A stretch of DNA of 64,000 nucleotides. It comes from Rhynchospora pubera. Taxonomy: Eukaryota; Streptophyta; Magnoliopsida; Poales; Cyperaceae. Below are positions 35,746-48,528 of the stretch, piece after piece. The notes beneath the pieces are model-generated. The model worked only from the letters and a program-made list of their open reading frames with translations, did no database searches and was not told the origin of the DNA. A program made the translations under genes and the position numbers. Location of the stretch: assembly GCA_028095005.1 (NCBI GenBank), contig CM051460.1:187286742-187350741 (forward strand), written 5' to 3'. Position 1 is the stretch's first letter. Each line of letters opens with the position of its first letter.

Positions 35746-38453
35746 AGAGAATAGGCTAAGACCAACAAAAAAAAAAAACCAAAGAATAACCTTAGTTGCT
35801 GAGAACATGTACGTGTAGAACCTCATGTAGCGAACTACCATAACAATACATTTCGACTTACATATATTCAGATTCCAACAAATAAAATGGCCATAATTAA
35901 TCTAGATAGCTCCAGCCTGAAGGAACATGAACGTGGTCCTATTTAAACCTATAGTCGGATAAAATAAGTCTCATTTTTTAGAGGTCTAAGCTTATAGACC
36001 AAATTCACATGCACAATAGAAGAACAAAATAATAAAAATATAAACCGCTTGAACTACCGCCTCTTTGTGTCCCTTCATAGAATGATTAATATTAGAGCAC
36101 AATATTAGTCAAGCGGAGCTGCCACACACAACATTCGCATGAAACACCGCAAAGTAACACAGAAGCATACTGTTCATCTTTCATTCAAGATATGTGGTTT
36201 TCCAATTCGTTTCTGTTTGAAAGAAGGGGAAAAAAAAAGCAACAAAATGCACTATTGTAAAGAACATTGGTTCATGAGTCAGCTTGCAAGCAATTGAATA
36301 CAGGCCTATTAATTATGTACAAAAGTAAAAAGTTATGATTGGTTATACATAATGGGCCGTGGGCTCTTTGGTGATGAGCCGATGATCACTTGATCAGTCA
36401 TCAGCAACACGAAAGAAAAAGAGAGAACCTCTCGGGTTGGTCCGGCACGTTTTCTGCAGAAACCAACGGTTATAAATCAACAAAATTGGAATAGTGATTT
36501 TGCACAATAAATTGCTCTTTTCCTTGCGCAAAACTTTTTTTATAAATCCCTTGCCCAGAATTATTGCACTCAGAATCGAGGCCCTTGATTTAAAGTGTAG
36601 GAGACTGAATATTTGGTTCCCAAAAATAGAATTAATGCTTTCTCAATTTCAACATTTCACAAGTCAATCAATGAAAGGTCCAAGGAGTCAAAATTGGTAT
36701 CATATTAAAAATACTTTATTATATAAATATAAATAGATAAATTAAATCGTCGGATAATACGATTCCAGTTGTGAGTTGTCTGATATATGTAATTTACGAA
36801 ATTACTTTTTTAAACGAACTGTTTAATTTACCACTTGTGACTCAGATTTTGACCATATATGAGAAGTGCTCAAATTCTGGATGCCTCCATCCGGTTTTGA
36901 AATTTGAATCACCTCCGTTCGATCGAGATGGAATGGCTAGATCTGCTCGAATCCACCTCTTCGTGCAACTATAAAGGAGCCAAAGTACCAAACCCATCCT
37001 GCCCTGACCCTGAGAAACATTCCCCATTTTGCTCCCGCTCCATTCCTATTATTAACATTTTTAATCAACAAAACGAGCACGTTTAGCGCCAATAAACCTT
37101 CTAACAAAATTTCGCAGAGAATAAAAGCATAATTAGACAGCCATATATGCAACTATCAGAACGACTAGTTTTAAATTTCTCATTAAATGATTCAGATTTT
37201 GATTACCATGGCAAATCCTTACCTTTTATAAACGTCATTAATTCCACGAATCAAAATATATATTTCTCGATTGCCTCCAATCAGGTCAGATCACCTCCAT
37301 CATCCAATCAAATAACCGAATCAAAATAGACCGTCGATCCATAAGGAACGGATAGAGGTGCTTAAATCGACCTTTTTTGTACAACTAGAAAAGAGCCGAA
37401 CCCGATTTTGTCACGGGGCAGAGTTGCCCAATTTGTTCTCGCTCCATTACCTCAATCCGACTTCACAAGTCGCAATTTTCAAATCCCCGCCCTTCGCCAC
37501 TTCCCCCATTTCTTTCAGTTACCAAAATTTGCTTCCTCGTTCCCCACTTCTTTAAACTCCCGCCGAATCATTTCTCCTTTAGTCCTTTGTCTTCGTCTCT
37601 CCAAATGTCATGTCTCGCACCGACGGGTCGCGAGGCGCGAGCCGAGAACGGTATCTTCTGCATCCATCCGACGGTTCGTCAACCTACGTCGCAATAAAAA
37701 AAAATAAACAGAGTCAGGTACAAACTTCAGTAACCGGTTATTTAACGACGCAGCTTCTATACATTTAATTATTATAACAAAATTCAACCAGACTGGATTA
37801 ATCCACAGAACAAATAATATATTTTACGGAGATAATCGAATTTAGCCAATCAGTCAGTCAGAGTGGTCCCTCCCCGATCTCAGGAGGATCAGAACCGGCC
37901 CCTCCCTGAACTTAGGAGGATCAGGGCTCAAAATTCAAATTCAATTCCATATCCAATTCTAAACCCCGATATTCCGTAAAATATAACAATCACAAAACAA
38001 TAAACATATTCAATCAAAACCAAACGATAAATCAAATCAATCAAACAATACGAAATTAAATATAGATAAGTCCGGTTACCTGACAGGACGGTCCAGAAAT
38101 CACGAACAAATTGAAACGACTCAGCAATTCGAACGCGACGTAGTACTTGAACTTTGAACGGCCAATGAAATCAAATATCAATAGGAGTTTCAAACAAAAA
38201 TTCATACTTTATTTTGGTTTTCTCATTTTCTTTCGGATTTGGATAAGATGGAACTATCATAAGTATTTCATGAGATAATATATGGAGTCAAGGTTTCAGC
38301 CGAGTAAGAATGAAAAGGGGACACAAGAAATGAGGTATAAATGGGTGTATAAATGGAGTAGTGCCACGTTGAAAGAAACATGACACGTGTAAAAGGTTAA
38401 GCAAATAAGGTTTGTCAATAGCGGTTTGCAAAGAAAACAATAATTTCCTTTCT
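35746..38453. other. Upstream region of the chromomethylase pseudogene
   Basis: No gene is seen. About 36890-37100 and 37320-37700 are GC-richer and include CCCCGCCC and CTCCCGCCG words, as in a promoter or leader. Two related copies of a CCTCCC...AGGAGGATCAG phrase lie at about 37868-37930. Confidence 0.4.
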
Positions 38454-38524
38454 GGTCAATGGTTAGTCAAAGGCTTTGACTGGTCAACGGTTACATATGG
38501 TTAACTTTGGTCAAAGGTGGTCAA
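38454..38524 (+). promoter_or_regulatory. Cluster of six W-box cores
   Basis: Six TTGAC(C/T) sites occur within 71 bp: at 38454, 38465, 38476, 38482, 38509 and 38519, on both strands. The cluster lies 130-200 bp before the old start codon of the chromomethylase pseudogene. TTGACY is the core bound by WRKY factors. The density is well above chance, but use is unproven. Confidence 0.5.
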
Positions 38525-41500
38525 AATTCATGGGTATTACACCAAAACCCTTGTTTTCAACACTTACATCCTCCATCGATCCATCTGTCATCTCATCTCT
38601 CCTCTCAAACCGTTGATTGCAACCCCGTGATCTGATCTCCCTCTTTCGAAAATGGAGACAACCCCTGTTGCTGAGAAGAGGCAGCTCTGACAACGGAAGC
38701 CACCAGAGGCTCCGGCGGAGCCTGTGTTCGATTCTGATGAGGATGCCAGAGGCCCGCGCAAGCGCCGGAAGACTACATCACGATCTATAAAGAAAGAAAA
38801 GACACTGGCCGAACCTGATCAAGAGTCTATTCCTGCCAACGGCGATGACGTGGCAGCACAAGGCAATGCCTCGGCTTCCCAATCGAGTAAAGGAGGAAGG
38901 GTGAAATCCAGATCTACCCATACAAAGCGCAAAACACCTAAATCGAGCAAGGCAAATGCAGAATTTGTTGTGGCTGGCGACAAAAAGAAGAAGTCGAGAT
39001 CGGTCGTGAAAGGTGACACTGGTGCAGATCAAATCGAAAAAGAAGAAGAGGAGAGCACGTCGCAGGATGAAGAAGAGGCATTGGATGGTCAAGCGGACGA
39101 GGCAACAGAGCCAGCAAAACGAGTCGGGAAGTTGAAAAAATCTCAAGCTAGTTGATGAGGAGGTCCACGCAGAGCTGGTAGGAGATCCTATTGCTGATGC
39201 AGTGGCCAGAGAGAGGTGGCCTCATAGATACCGGAGAAAGGTATATCTGATTGCTATGTGCTTGTTATGTTTATTTTTTAAATTTTTCAACGGTTTGATT
39301 ATTTAACCAGATATGATCTTCAATTCTTTGCTATAAGATATAATATTTGTAGGTAGTTTTCAGCCTTTTCCTTTTATTTTGGTAGTTTAGCAATTAGGAG
39401 TAGTAATAATTACTATGTAGGTTAATTACCACAAATTTTGGGTCTATTTATTATTTTTAAACAACTTCCTTTTCAGAGATTTTTTTATGTGTACTCTATA
39501 AACTAACGATACTACACGAACACAAATTTAGTGCTGCTCATGTAACTATTACGGCAGACTTGTGCTCTATACTGAACAATCATCTATATTCTCTTACTAC
39601 CATAGCCATTACTGCAACTCACACCTGACTGACTGCTACATATTTGAGACACTTTACTGGACTCCATTTTTGGTGCACATACTAACTAATAGCTACACCT
39701 AACTATTTATAATTGTTCCATGTTGGTTAATACATCTTTAGATACATGAGCAAATTGTAGACTACAAAAGCCAGTTTATCTCTGTATTTGTAAATGCATA
39801 CGCAAATGATTGTTCATGTATTTAATTCACTTCTAGATTATTCAGTATCATCGATGAATATCCATTGGTTTTTGGGCCTTGGTTAATCTACGGTGTTATG
39901 TTTCTCTTCATTTCTCGTTTCTTCTAGCCTTAATTTGAAGTTGCTTTGAATCTCCAAGAGTTGTACCTCAAGATTAAATGTTGTCCTGACTTTAATATTT
40001 TTTTTTTATTAATTGTACACTATAAATGATGTTATGTGATATACATAACTGTGTTTAGAACTGTTTATGGATCGAGCATTAATTTTGAGATCGAAGTTTT
40101 AAATAGATTCTCATTTTGTGCATTTTCCGTTAGAAGTCCAGTTTTTCAGAACTAGTCTATGAGGACTGATTTATAAGTTTCAAAATTTGTACTATCTAGA
40201 AAAACATACAGTATATTACATGTTCCAAATTCTGTTTTCCATAATATTCTGTCTTCACAGAATTATGTCTTTTGGCTGCTAACCTTTACTTCATTAATAT
40301 TGTTCAGAAGAAATGTCCTAGTAGAATATTTTCACATCCATTCTATGTGCAGTTTGTCTTAGCTTGTCAGGGTTATAGACTTATAGAATAAAGTATTTTT
40401 ATTCTCAACTATTTATTTCAAATAGGGCTTTTGCAAATTCTGGTCTGGCCACATATCATTTTCTAGGGCTATTGTGAAAAATAATAATTTTTATTAATTT
40501 TCAGGAAAGTGGATTTAGTTCTCTTGGCCGTGTGAGGTACTTATAGTTCTAAGTCTAATTTCATGTAAATAGTTTTGTAATGATTTATTAAACTAAATAT
40601 TTGTTTACATTGGTAGGATGGAAACACCAGAAGATATACGTGCTCGAAGGCATTATGAGTTTTGTAAGGTTGATGGAGTGATGTTCGAATTGATGGATGA
40701 TGCCTTTGTCATGGTTAGTGTACTTGCATTAATTAAGTAATAAATTACTAAATTCTCTGTTTTCTCGTATGCCAAAATATGATTAGTAAAAGTCTAATTA
40801 TTTTTCCATGTAATTTAGGCTGAGGATGGCCAGCCAGACTATATTTACCGGATAGTGGAAATATTTGAAGGCATTGATGGACAAACTTACTTCACAGCAC
40901 AGTGGTTCTTTCGGGCTGAAGACACAGTAAGCTTCAATTCATTTATTATTCTTTTGTAGAAGTAACGTCTTCAACAATTTAAATCTGTGTGAACTGATTG
41001 CTTGCAATTGTTTTTTTTTTTATATTGGCTCCATAGTTGTGTATGATAAAATGATTGTAAAGAGTAACTAAATTTTCTGTCCTGAATACAGCAAATACAT
41101 TTCGGTAAACATCGACTCTGAATAAACTGTTTATATATGCAGGTTCTCCAGGAACATGGTGAGAAACTGGACACGAAAAGATTATTTTTGTCCGAGGATT
41201 GTATAGGTTCCAAGCTCAATATAATTCGTGTGTAACCAAATGTAAGGATATGAATTGTTGATTAGATTTGAGAACTGTTTTTCTGTTTTAAAAAGTATTG
41301 AATTTATTATAATTTCTGAAGTTTATATATATTTTTCTTGTAGATTGACTTGGATGCAAAATCAAAGAGAATTCTAGAGTGCTGTAATTTTTACTATCAT
41401 ATGTCATACTCAGTTGCCTATTCGACCTTTTAGAATCTCTCTTCAGGTAATTTCTAGCATTTCATGGGAAAAGCTTAATGGATTCTACATTTCCTAGACA

Positions 41501-42498
41501 TCTTTTAAAGAAACTGTAGCTCTTGCTAATCTACTTGTACTTTTTGTTACATTACTGTTGACTGGCCTACTATGTTTCATCAGAATCAGCCATGAAAGAT
41601 AAAATAGATAGGCAGGCATCATCACCATTGGAAGCGAAAACCCTCCGTCTTCTGGACCTCTACTCTGGATGCGGGGGCATGTCTACTGGGCTTTGCCTCG
41701 GCGCTGCGCTCTCCGGCATCAACTTAGAAACGGTGAGCTCCTCTTTTTTACCATGTGTTGCATATAAGACTGCTGTATTTGCTAAATATATGTTATACCA
41801 TTCCAATTGTAGACATGGGCAGTAGATACCAATAAAGATGCTTGTGACAATTTGCATCGAAATCATCCCAGAACACAGGCATGTAAACTGTATTGTTTCA
41901 TTTCAAATATATCTTTTTAAATTATGTTCAGTAATTTTAAAATTTTAAAATTATTTTAGGTGCGAAATGAGGAGGCTGAGAACTTTTTGGCACTTCTCAA
42001 GGAATGGGTAAAGTTGATTGATTTATTTACTGTAAAAAATGAACAATCTGTCGACAAATCAGTTGACGTGGAAAACAAAGACAGAGAGGAAGATGATGGC
42101 ACCGAGCTTCCTGAAGATGTCTTTGAGGTCGCCAAGTTGCTTAATATTTGCTATGGTGATCCACACAAAACTGGCAATATTGGTGTAAAATTTTTGGTAT
42201 GCCAGAAATTATAAAGTATTTTATCTTCCTTTATTCGTTTATATTAAATTAAAAATTAAATTCTTCGTTCTCCAGATTAAGTAGCTGTGTGAACTCAAAT
42301 GCTATTTATTTTTGGCCTTAATCTGCAAGACTTTTTGGTTGATGTTGAGTAATAATTTGCACAAGATTAATTGACTAGATTGATGTTATTTCTTGATATT
42401 TGGTATTAGTTCATCTTTCTGAAAATCAATTCTTTTCAGGTGCATTGGAAAGGGTATGGTCCTGAGGATGACACATGGGAGCCCATTGATTGTCTTTG

Positions 42499-43424
42499 GT
42501 ATGTTCTTTTCAAAGTATAAATTGCATAGCCTATACGTCATTAGTCCGATCCTTGTAGGAACTACCCGTAATAACGAACTTGCAAAAAGGATCTGTTTAT
42601 CATAAAGAGATTTGTTGTTCCTGATCCTGCATAACCTTAATTGGTATTTGAACAAATAGACCACAATCCACTTTTGGTAAAAGTGATGTCTTGATCCGAG
42701 TGGGGATAGCATTTCTCTTTTGCATGTCTATGGAGTTTTGAAAAACCCAAACATCTCATAGTGGTAGGAATTTGTCGAACCAACCGCACTCCTTCGTATA
42801 CATCAGGGGTCCATTGATGAAAAGGGGCTGGGGAAAGCTTGAACCCAATTCATACAGTGATGAATATAAGCGCAATTGAGGAGTTATACATTTGTGTATT
42901 GATAAGACCATTCACTATCTCTTGAAGTCAAAATCTTTTTTTTCTTCAAATTCAAAGTTGAACTGTATTTAAGAAGTCGATGAATTCTATTTTGTCAATT
43001 AATTACTTCCCGACAGAAACCCTTTTTTCCTTTGTTCACTACTTTGTCTGAACTGAAACCGGTAAACAAAGAATTCTTATTTCAATAAACCGGTAAACAA
43101 AGAATTCTTATTTCAATACAAGATGACACAATTGTAATGAATTTTTATTATATCCTTCAGAACATAGCGATCAGCATTATAATGAATTTTCATCTAACAG
43201 CATTATAACGTGTCTTGTTTCAAAAAAAGAATTCTTATTTCATTATAATGAATTCTTATTTCAATACAAGATGACACAATTCTTATTTCAATTCTTATTT
43301 CAATACAAAATGCCAAAAGTTAGTACCTTTTCACATATTCTTTCTCAATACGCGTTCTTCTGCATGATGGTTGATTTTTGTCTGTTAATGTTAATTCTGC
43401 AATTTCTTTAATTGTTGGAATTAG
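42499..43424. other. Replacement of the methylase catalytic-core exons
   Basis: Where an intact chromomethylase has exons for motifs II-VIII, including PCQ and ENV, this 926-bp stretch has only AT-rich sequence. It includes a direct repeat (ACCGGTAAACAAAGAATTC at 43060 and 43089), several copies of ATTCTTATTTCAAT, and ACAAGATGACACAATT twice. None of the three frames reads as methylase. Confidence 0.75.
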
Positions 43425-43614
43425 GTTACTAATAATGAGCCTAGGGAAGAGATGCCATATGGAGAGGGACCCAGAAATGAATTTCAGCAGTATATACGCT
43501 TGTCTAGGAGAGGTAATTAAATTGTTCTGTTTTGTTTTATTTAAACTACTATTTAAGTGAACCATGCACTTTTGTACGAAGAAAGATTGCAGCAATCTAT
43601 TATATGGTTTGGAT

Positions 43615-43779
43615 CAAGCTTTTAAAAAAAATCTCATTTTTCCCATTTTATCGCCTTTTTATCTAGATTTTTGTTCACACTGCACAACCGTTTTATCCGT
43701 TTTATCACTGTTTTATCACCGATAAACGCTAAATCACCACCCAACCGCTAAACCGCACAAATCGAATTTTAAAACCTTT
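43615..43779. mobile_element. hAT-type MITE (copy 2), in a pseudogene intron
   Basis: This is about 85-90 percent alike by eye to the copy at 22223-22394, including GATAAACGCTAAATCACCAC, and starts CAAGCTTTTAAAA. The flanking duplication is blurred (GTTTGGAT against TTTTGGAT). It lies in the intron between the exons at 43425-43512 and 43826-43944. Confidence 0.75.
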
Positions 43780-45171
43780 TTGGATATAACATATTATTAT
43801 TTTTTTTGTTAATTGTTTTCATCAGAAATATTAGACCACTCGTTTGGAAATGATGAGCAGCAAGAATGCAAATTGTTGGATCATCAACCGTTAAAACTGA
43901 ATAAAGATGACTTTGCTCGAATATGAAAAATTCCAAAGCGAAAGGTACATCATTTTTTCTAGTTATTATGTAAGCTGGTTTCACCAAATTTTGGTGTTTT
44001 ATTGATCCACTGCTAAAAGTTTTGCATTTTTTGAGTTTATTTGGCTTTCCTAACTGATGTTTATAATGAATTTTCTTTTAATATTAGGGAGCAAATTTTA
44101 GGGACTTAAAAGGTGTGAAGGTAGGTCCAGATAACGTATGTTATTTGGATCCACAAATTTCTCGTCCGTTGTTGCCATCTGGCAAACCTTTGGTAATTGT
44201 CAAACTAGATTTGCAATTGTTTTTATCTTTTTTTTTTTCCATATGGAACATTATTGTGGTAATTTGTGCTATTTCTGTTTTACTATTTCAAGGTTCCGAA
44301 GTATGCTATCTCACATCTGAAGGGAAAGTCTTTGAAGTAAGTTACTTTGTCTCCTTTTCTTATATTTTGATCATTTAAGTGACCTCTGAATTGTAGTATC
44401 ATGTGTGGAATTTTGTGTTTTAAATTGTTACTTATCGGTTTAATATAAATATGAGTTTTCTTATGTGTAGTTTTTACGGTTCTCCAACTTCCATGAAATT
44501 AATTATCATCTTGTGATTTTAGTATGCTATTTTTGCTAAGGAAATGTGTAGAACTTGAGCTTTGACATACACTTTAGTACTGTTATGTAATTACCTATTT
44601 CAATGGAATTTTAGATGTTTTGGGCTATTGTGGTGGGATGAGACTGTACCTACGGTGGTCACACGGGCCCAACCCCATAACCAAGTAAGTGATACTTCAA
44701 ATTATTAATTTGTTTTGTTTAATTATCTATCTTCTTCTAAATTCATTCATTTCAGCTTTGTTTAATATAATTATTTATCTAGATTCATACTTTACTTTTG
44801 TTATAGATCATTCTCCATCCTGAACAAGATCGGGTTCTTACAATTAGGGAGAATGCTAGATTACAAGGATTTCCTGATTATTATAAATTCAGCGGCCCTA
44901 TCGAAGAGAGGTAAACATATGTTTACTTGTTTGTCTCGTTATTACTTAATTTAATAGTTTTAATTGTTTTATTTAACTGTTTTGATCTTATATATTTAGG
45001 TATAAACAAGTGGGTAATGCAGTTGCGGTTCCTGTTGGGCGAGCTCTCGGTTACGGCTTGGGTCAAGCTTTTCTGAGGATTAAATCTGATGGTCATGTTT
45101 TCACATTACCGTCTCACTTTTTTCTTGTGGGACAGCACCCTCAGACTGAAGAAGGCGAAGTACTGATTTGA

Positions 45172-45992
45172 GTGTTTCTGAAAATTGATCTTGATACTAG
45201 CATTGTTGTAATTTGAATTGCATTTTATTAGTTGTGCATAACTTCGGTTCTGAATTGCGGTTATTTATATTTCTATAATATATGGCAATATAAATTTGTC
45301 TCATATTAGTACGGTAGTTTTATGTGCTCTATAATTTACTGCTAACTATATTGATTCTTTGTGGTTGGGTTTCCATCTTGATTATTTTTGGATGCGTTTT
45401 GTTACGATAAGTCGGCCCAATTAAATGCACGTTTTGTAAGACGCGGAATTTGTGGGCTTCCATGTTTCTGTTCTGTTGCACCAAAAAGATTATCAAGATG
45501 GATGCTAAATTTATTGGATCGAGTACAGTATAATTGTACCATAACAATTGAGCGTACTAAATTAAAGTCATTTTGAACTTGGTTGATCTCTAGTCCTTAT
45601 CGTCAATTAAATAACTGAGATGAGATTGGTAAAAAATTCTGACTGCTGAATGAGATCAGCCGTCAGCGAAAGGCGAAGCAACAAGCGAATTGATTGCTAC
45701 AGTACCATTTTTTTATAAAATTTTCCAATCGCTAAAAAAACAAATAAGTATGATACAATTAGATTTAGATGTCACTTCCAAAAACTTATTACGATTCATT
45801 TTTAGGTGAAATTGTTCCGACTTGATCAGCAGTGCATATGCTTGATTATTGCCTCGTTGGTAAATCGTTGAGTGTCGCTTTTCTCATTTAATTTGGTGGG
45901 TGCTCGTATCCTGTTCTTAGACAGCAATAAACCCCGAAAATCTATGACGTTGGAAGGATTGAGATTAAAATACTTGCGACGATCTTCCTTTT
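45172..45992. other. 3' flank of the pseudogene
   Basis: No gene is seen. Short open frames at 45329-45576 overlap on both strands and have no family feature. Confidence 0.45.
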
Positions 45993-46160
45993 GGGGCCGT
46001 TTGGATCGCTTAGGAATTTGAGGAATTTGGGGAAGTTGCAATTCCTAGGAATAAATTTATTGGGAAGTGTGTAAATTTGTGAAGAGTTTGGATTGTTTAT
46101 AATAAATTTATGGTAGGAAGATGTAATTCCCCAAAATCCTTCATTGATCCAAACGGCCCC
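45993..46160. mobile_element. GTTTGGAT-end MITE, group D copy
   Basis: Perfect inverted ends of 15 bp (GGGGCCGTTTGGATC and its complement), flanked by TTT. The interior contains TTCCTAGGAATAAATTTATT and the shared core GAAGAGTTTGGATTGTTTAT. The outer element of the nested pair at 63350-63657 is the same family in reverse. Confidence 0.82.
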
Positions 46161-46234
46161 TTTTTTTTATTTCCAATACATATGGGATTATACGAATCTA
46201 CTGGGGCGTAGCCAGGTTAAAATTTTTGTGTTAT

Positions 46235-46368
46235 GCGTTGAGAAGAAGTAGGAAGAAAGAATAAGAGAAGAAAAAAATTATAAATAATTCAAACTCTTCA
46301 CAAAGTTACACACTTCTTAATACTTCTTCTCACTTCTTTCCTTCTTCCCACACCTATCCAAACGGAGG
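46235..46368. mobile_element. GTTTGGAT-end MITE, group A, left end lost
   Basis: Matches the group A copies from GCGTTGAGAAGAAG through to CACACCTATCCAAACGGAG, but the first 15 or so bases of the left end are missing. Just to its left, CTGGGGCGTAGCCAGG at 46201 resembles a hAT end fragment. Confidence 0.6.
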
Positions 46369-46857
46369 ATATTGTATAATTTATTTCTAATTCACTTTTT
46401 ATAGAGAGATGAACGTATCATCCCATCTAAGTATGCTTGACTTTGTAGCATTTTTTTTTTTCAGGATCATTATGTGAAATTTATTGTGATACCGCTGATA
46501 ATTATTTTTCGATACCGCTGATAATTAACTCCTCAATTGAGTGCTGCCTGTATACGACTTGTTTCTTTCTAGCACAAGTTTTATTATGTCGATACAGAAA
46601 ATGTGCTACTTTATTAGGTTTTTTAAATGTAGGCAGGGGGCTAGGAATTAATTTCAGGTATGCCACTTAAAACAAAACTCTTAACTTAATTTAAATATGA
46701 GCCACCAATATCAAGTTCGCCATACAAATATAACTATGAAATAGGTAATCTAATGATTTATTAGGAATATGGTTAGCTATTGCTATACTATTTCTACCTT
46801 TGTTTTTTTGCCCCTTCTCGCGTCAATTCTACTTTCATTTAACTAGGAGTTTTTTAG

Positions 46858-47608
46858 GTGTGTTTGGATTGTTTAAGAATGAAATTAGGATTAGTTATTC
46901 GGAAAAATATATATTATTTATAAACGATCAAGAATAAATTTTTTTTAGGATCTAGAGTGCTATATTTGTGTGATCCAACATTCGAAATAAATATTTATTT
47001 TTAGTGTGTTTGGATCATCTACTTAATGAGGATTAATACGTTATTTAGACTACTTTTAAATCCGGATTAAAAAGATGATCCAAACAACCTAGGAATAAAA
47101 ATTTATTTCGAATGTTGAACCACTTAGATATAACACTCTATATCTCCAAAAAAAAAAAGCGTTTGGATCATTTAAGAATAAAATTAGAATTAGCTATTTG
47201 GATTAAAAAATATTATTTATAAACAATCAAGAATAAGTTTTTTTTGGATCTAGGGTGCTATATTTAAGTGGTCCAACATCCAGAATAAATTTTTATTCCT
47301 AGTGTGTTTGAATCATCATTTTAATGTGGATTAGTAAGTTGTTTGGACCACTTTTAAATTTGGTTTAAAAAAAATGAACCAAACACTAAAAATTCTTTGA
47401 TGTTGTACCACTTAAAAATAGAAACCTAGATCTCCAAAAAAACTTATTCTTAATTATTTGAAAATAATATTTTTTACTATGAATAATTAATTAATTCTTA
47501 TTTTATTCTTAGATGATCCAAATGCCCCCTATATTTCATCACTGAGGAATAATATTTTTTACTCTGATAACTAATTCTTCTTTTATGCTCAGGCGATCCA
47601 AACGACCT
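46858..47608. mobile_element. Cluster of group C MITEs
   Basis: At least two copies lie side by side. GTGTTTGGATTGTTTAAGAA starts the first, and GCGTTTGGATCATTTAAGAA near 47159 starts the second; both continue with a similar interior (AATAAATTTTTATT, TCCAACATTCGAAATAAAT). Right ends GATGATCCAAATGCCCCC and GCGATCCAAACGACC appear near 47530 and 47600. Exact borders are unclear because copies overlap or are nested. Confidence 0.55.
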
Positions 47609-48528
47609 AAGCCGATATAATTAATCCTCCAGTAAAAGTTTCAGAAATATGTGTTCCAAGGGTTCGTTCAATTGTAGCCCATAATTAACGATGTGACAAC
47701 ACAGGTCTAATTGAAAACTTAATCAAGGACATGACATCAACCGTGGATAATAAATATAGTAAAGTCTTCATCTAATCTAATCTAAGATATATATTAACTA
47801 GATGGAGTAATCGAGCTTCGCTCGATATTTGACTTACAAATTTAATATAACAGTAATTAGAATTTTTATTAACATTTTATTTCAATTGAATGTAATTAGC
47901 ACCAATGTTGGGATGATTATTATCATATATAACATTTAATTAAAAATTAATCTACAATTTTGAAATTCGACATGTACAAACAGGCTTAAGATTTTACTTT
48001 ATATGTTTCGTATATTCATTGACATATGCGACTGTTAATTACACAGTGTATTGATTTTCAAACTAATTGAATCAATGACATTTTGGTTCTTATATCCGTT
48101 GAAATAACTTTAAATACATAATTATTGAAAGACGTGCAACATCAATTATTAGTGGTAAAGCCGTGGCCATGTTCTATGTAGTGTAATTATTTGGAGAATT
48201 AAATCATTATCAAACATAGTAATCATATAATTTTCATATGTGGTCATCTCTATATTTTCAGACACCGCATCAATGAAGCAATTCTTCAATAGCAGTTTCT
48301 AGGAAAGAAATTAAAATTCTTCAATAGCCTTTAATGCGCCCGCTTAATTTTTCCGAAACAAAATTTATACTAATAAATCATTTAATAATTGTCATTAGTT
48401 AGAGAAATTCTACATCTAATAACCAATACGGCAATACCTAACGCATGGCTCATTAATTCTCATTAATTCAATTAGAGCAATTAATTATAATTTGTGGCCA
48501 GTAAACAAACCACCATATTGATTGCTAT

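Larger units (their letters stand above)
38652..45171 (+). pseudogene. Chromomethylase (CMT3-like DNA cytosine-5 methyltransferase) pseudogene
   Basis: Intact chromomethylases methylate CHG sites and have a BAH domain, a chromodomain and a split methylase domain. Exons seen: 38652-39240, 40505-40536, 40617-40713, 40819-40926, 41143-41241, 41344-41446, 41584-41732, 41813-41878, 41960-42196, 42440-42498, 43425-43512, 43826-43944, 44088-44192, 44293-44336, 44615-44684, 44807-44910 and 45000-45171. BAH sequence lies in exons 3-6, SAM-binding motif I (LLDLYSGCGGMSTG) in 41584-41732, the chromodomain in 41960-42498 (HWKGYGPEDDTWEP), and motifs IX-X in the last exons (ENARLQGFPDYY, QVGNAVAVPV). Lesions: TGA at 38688, a +1 frameshift near 39140, TAA at 41233, TAG at 41431 and TGA at 43924. 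The exons with the catalytic PCQ and the ENV motif are absent between 42498 and 43425. Kept introns show that it arose by DNA duplication or in-place decay, not from mRNA. A sequencing error could explain one lesion but not all of them. Confidence 0.93.

Noticed and set aside
38724..39155. Uninterrupted 143-codon basic/acidic frame that could be a separate gene
   Set aside because: It is the N-terminal exon of the chromomethylase relic: it continues in frame from the ATG at 38652 through a TGA and, after a frameshift, runs into the BAH exons.
46198..46225. CTGGGGCGTAGCCAGG, like a hAT end
   Set aside because: No matching right end or duplication nearby; at best a broken fragment.
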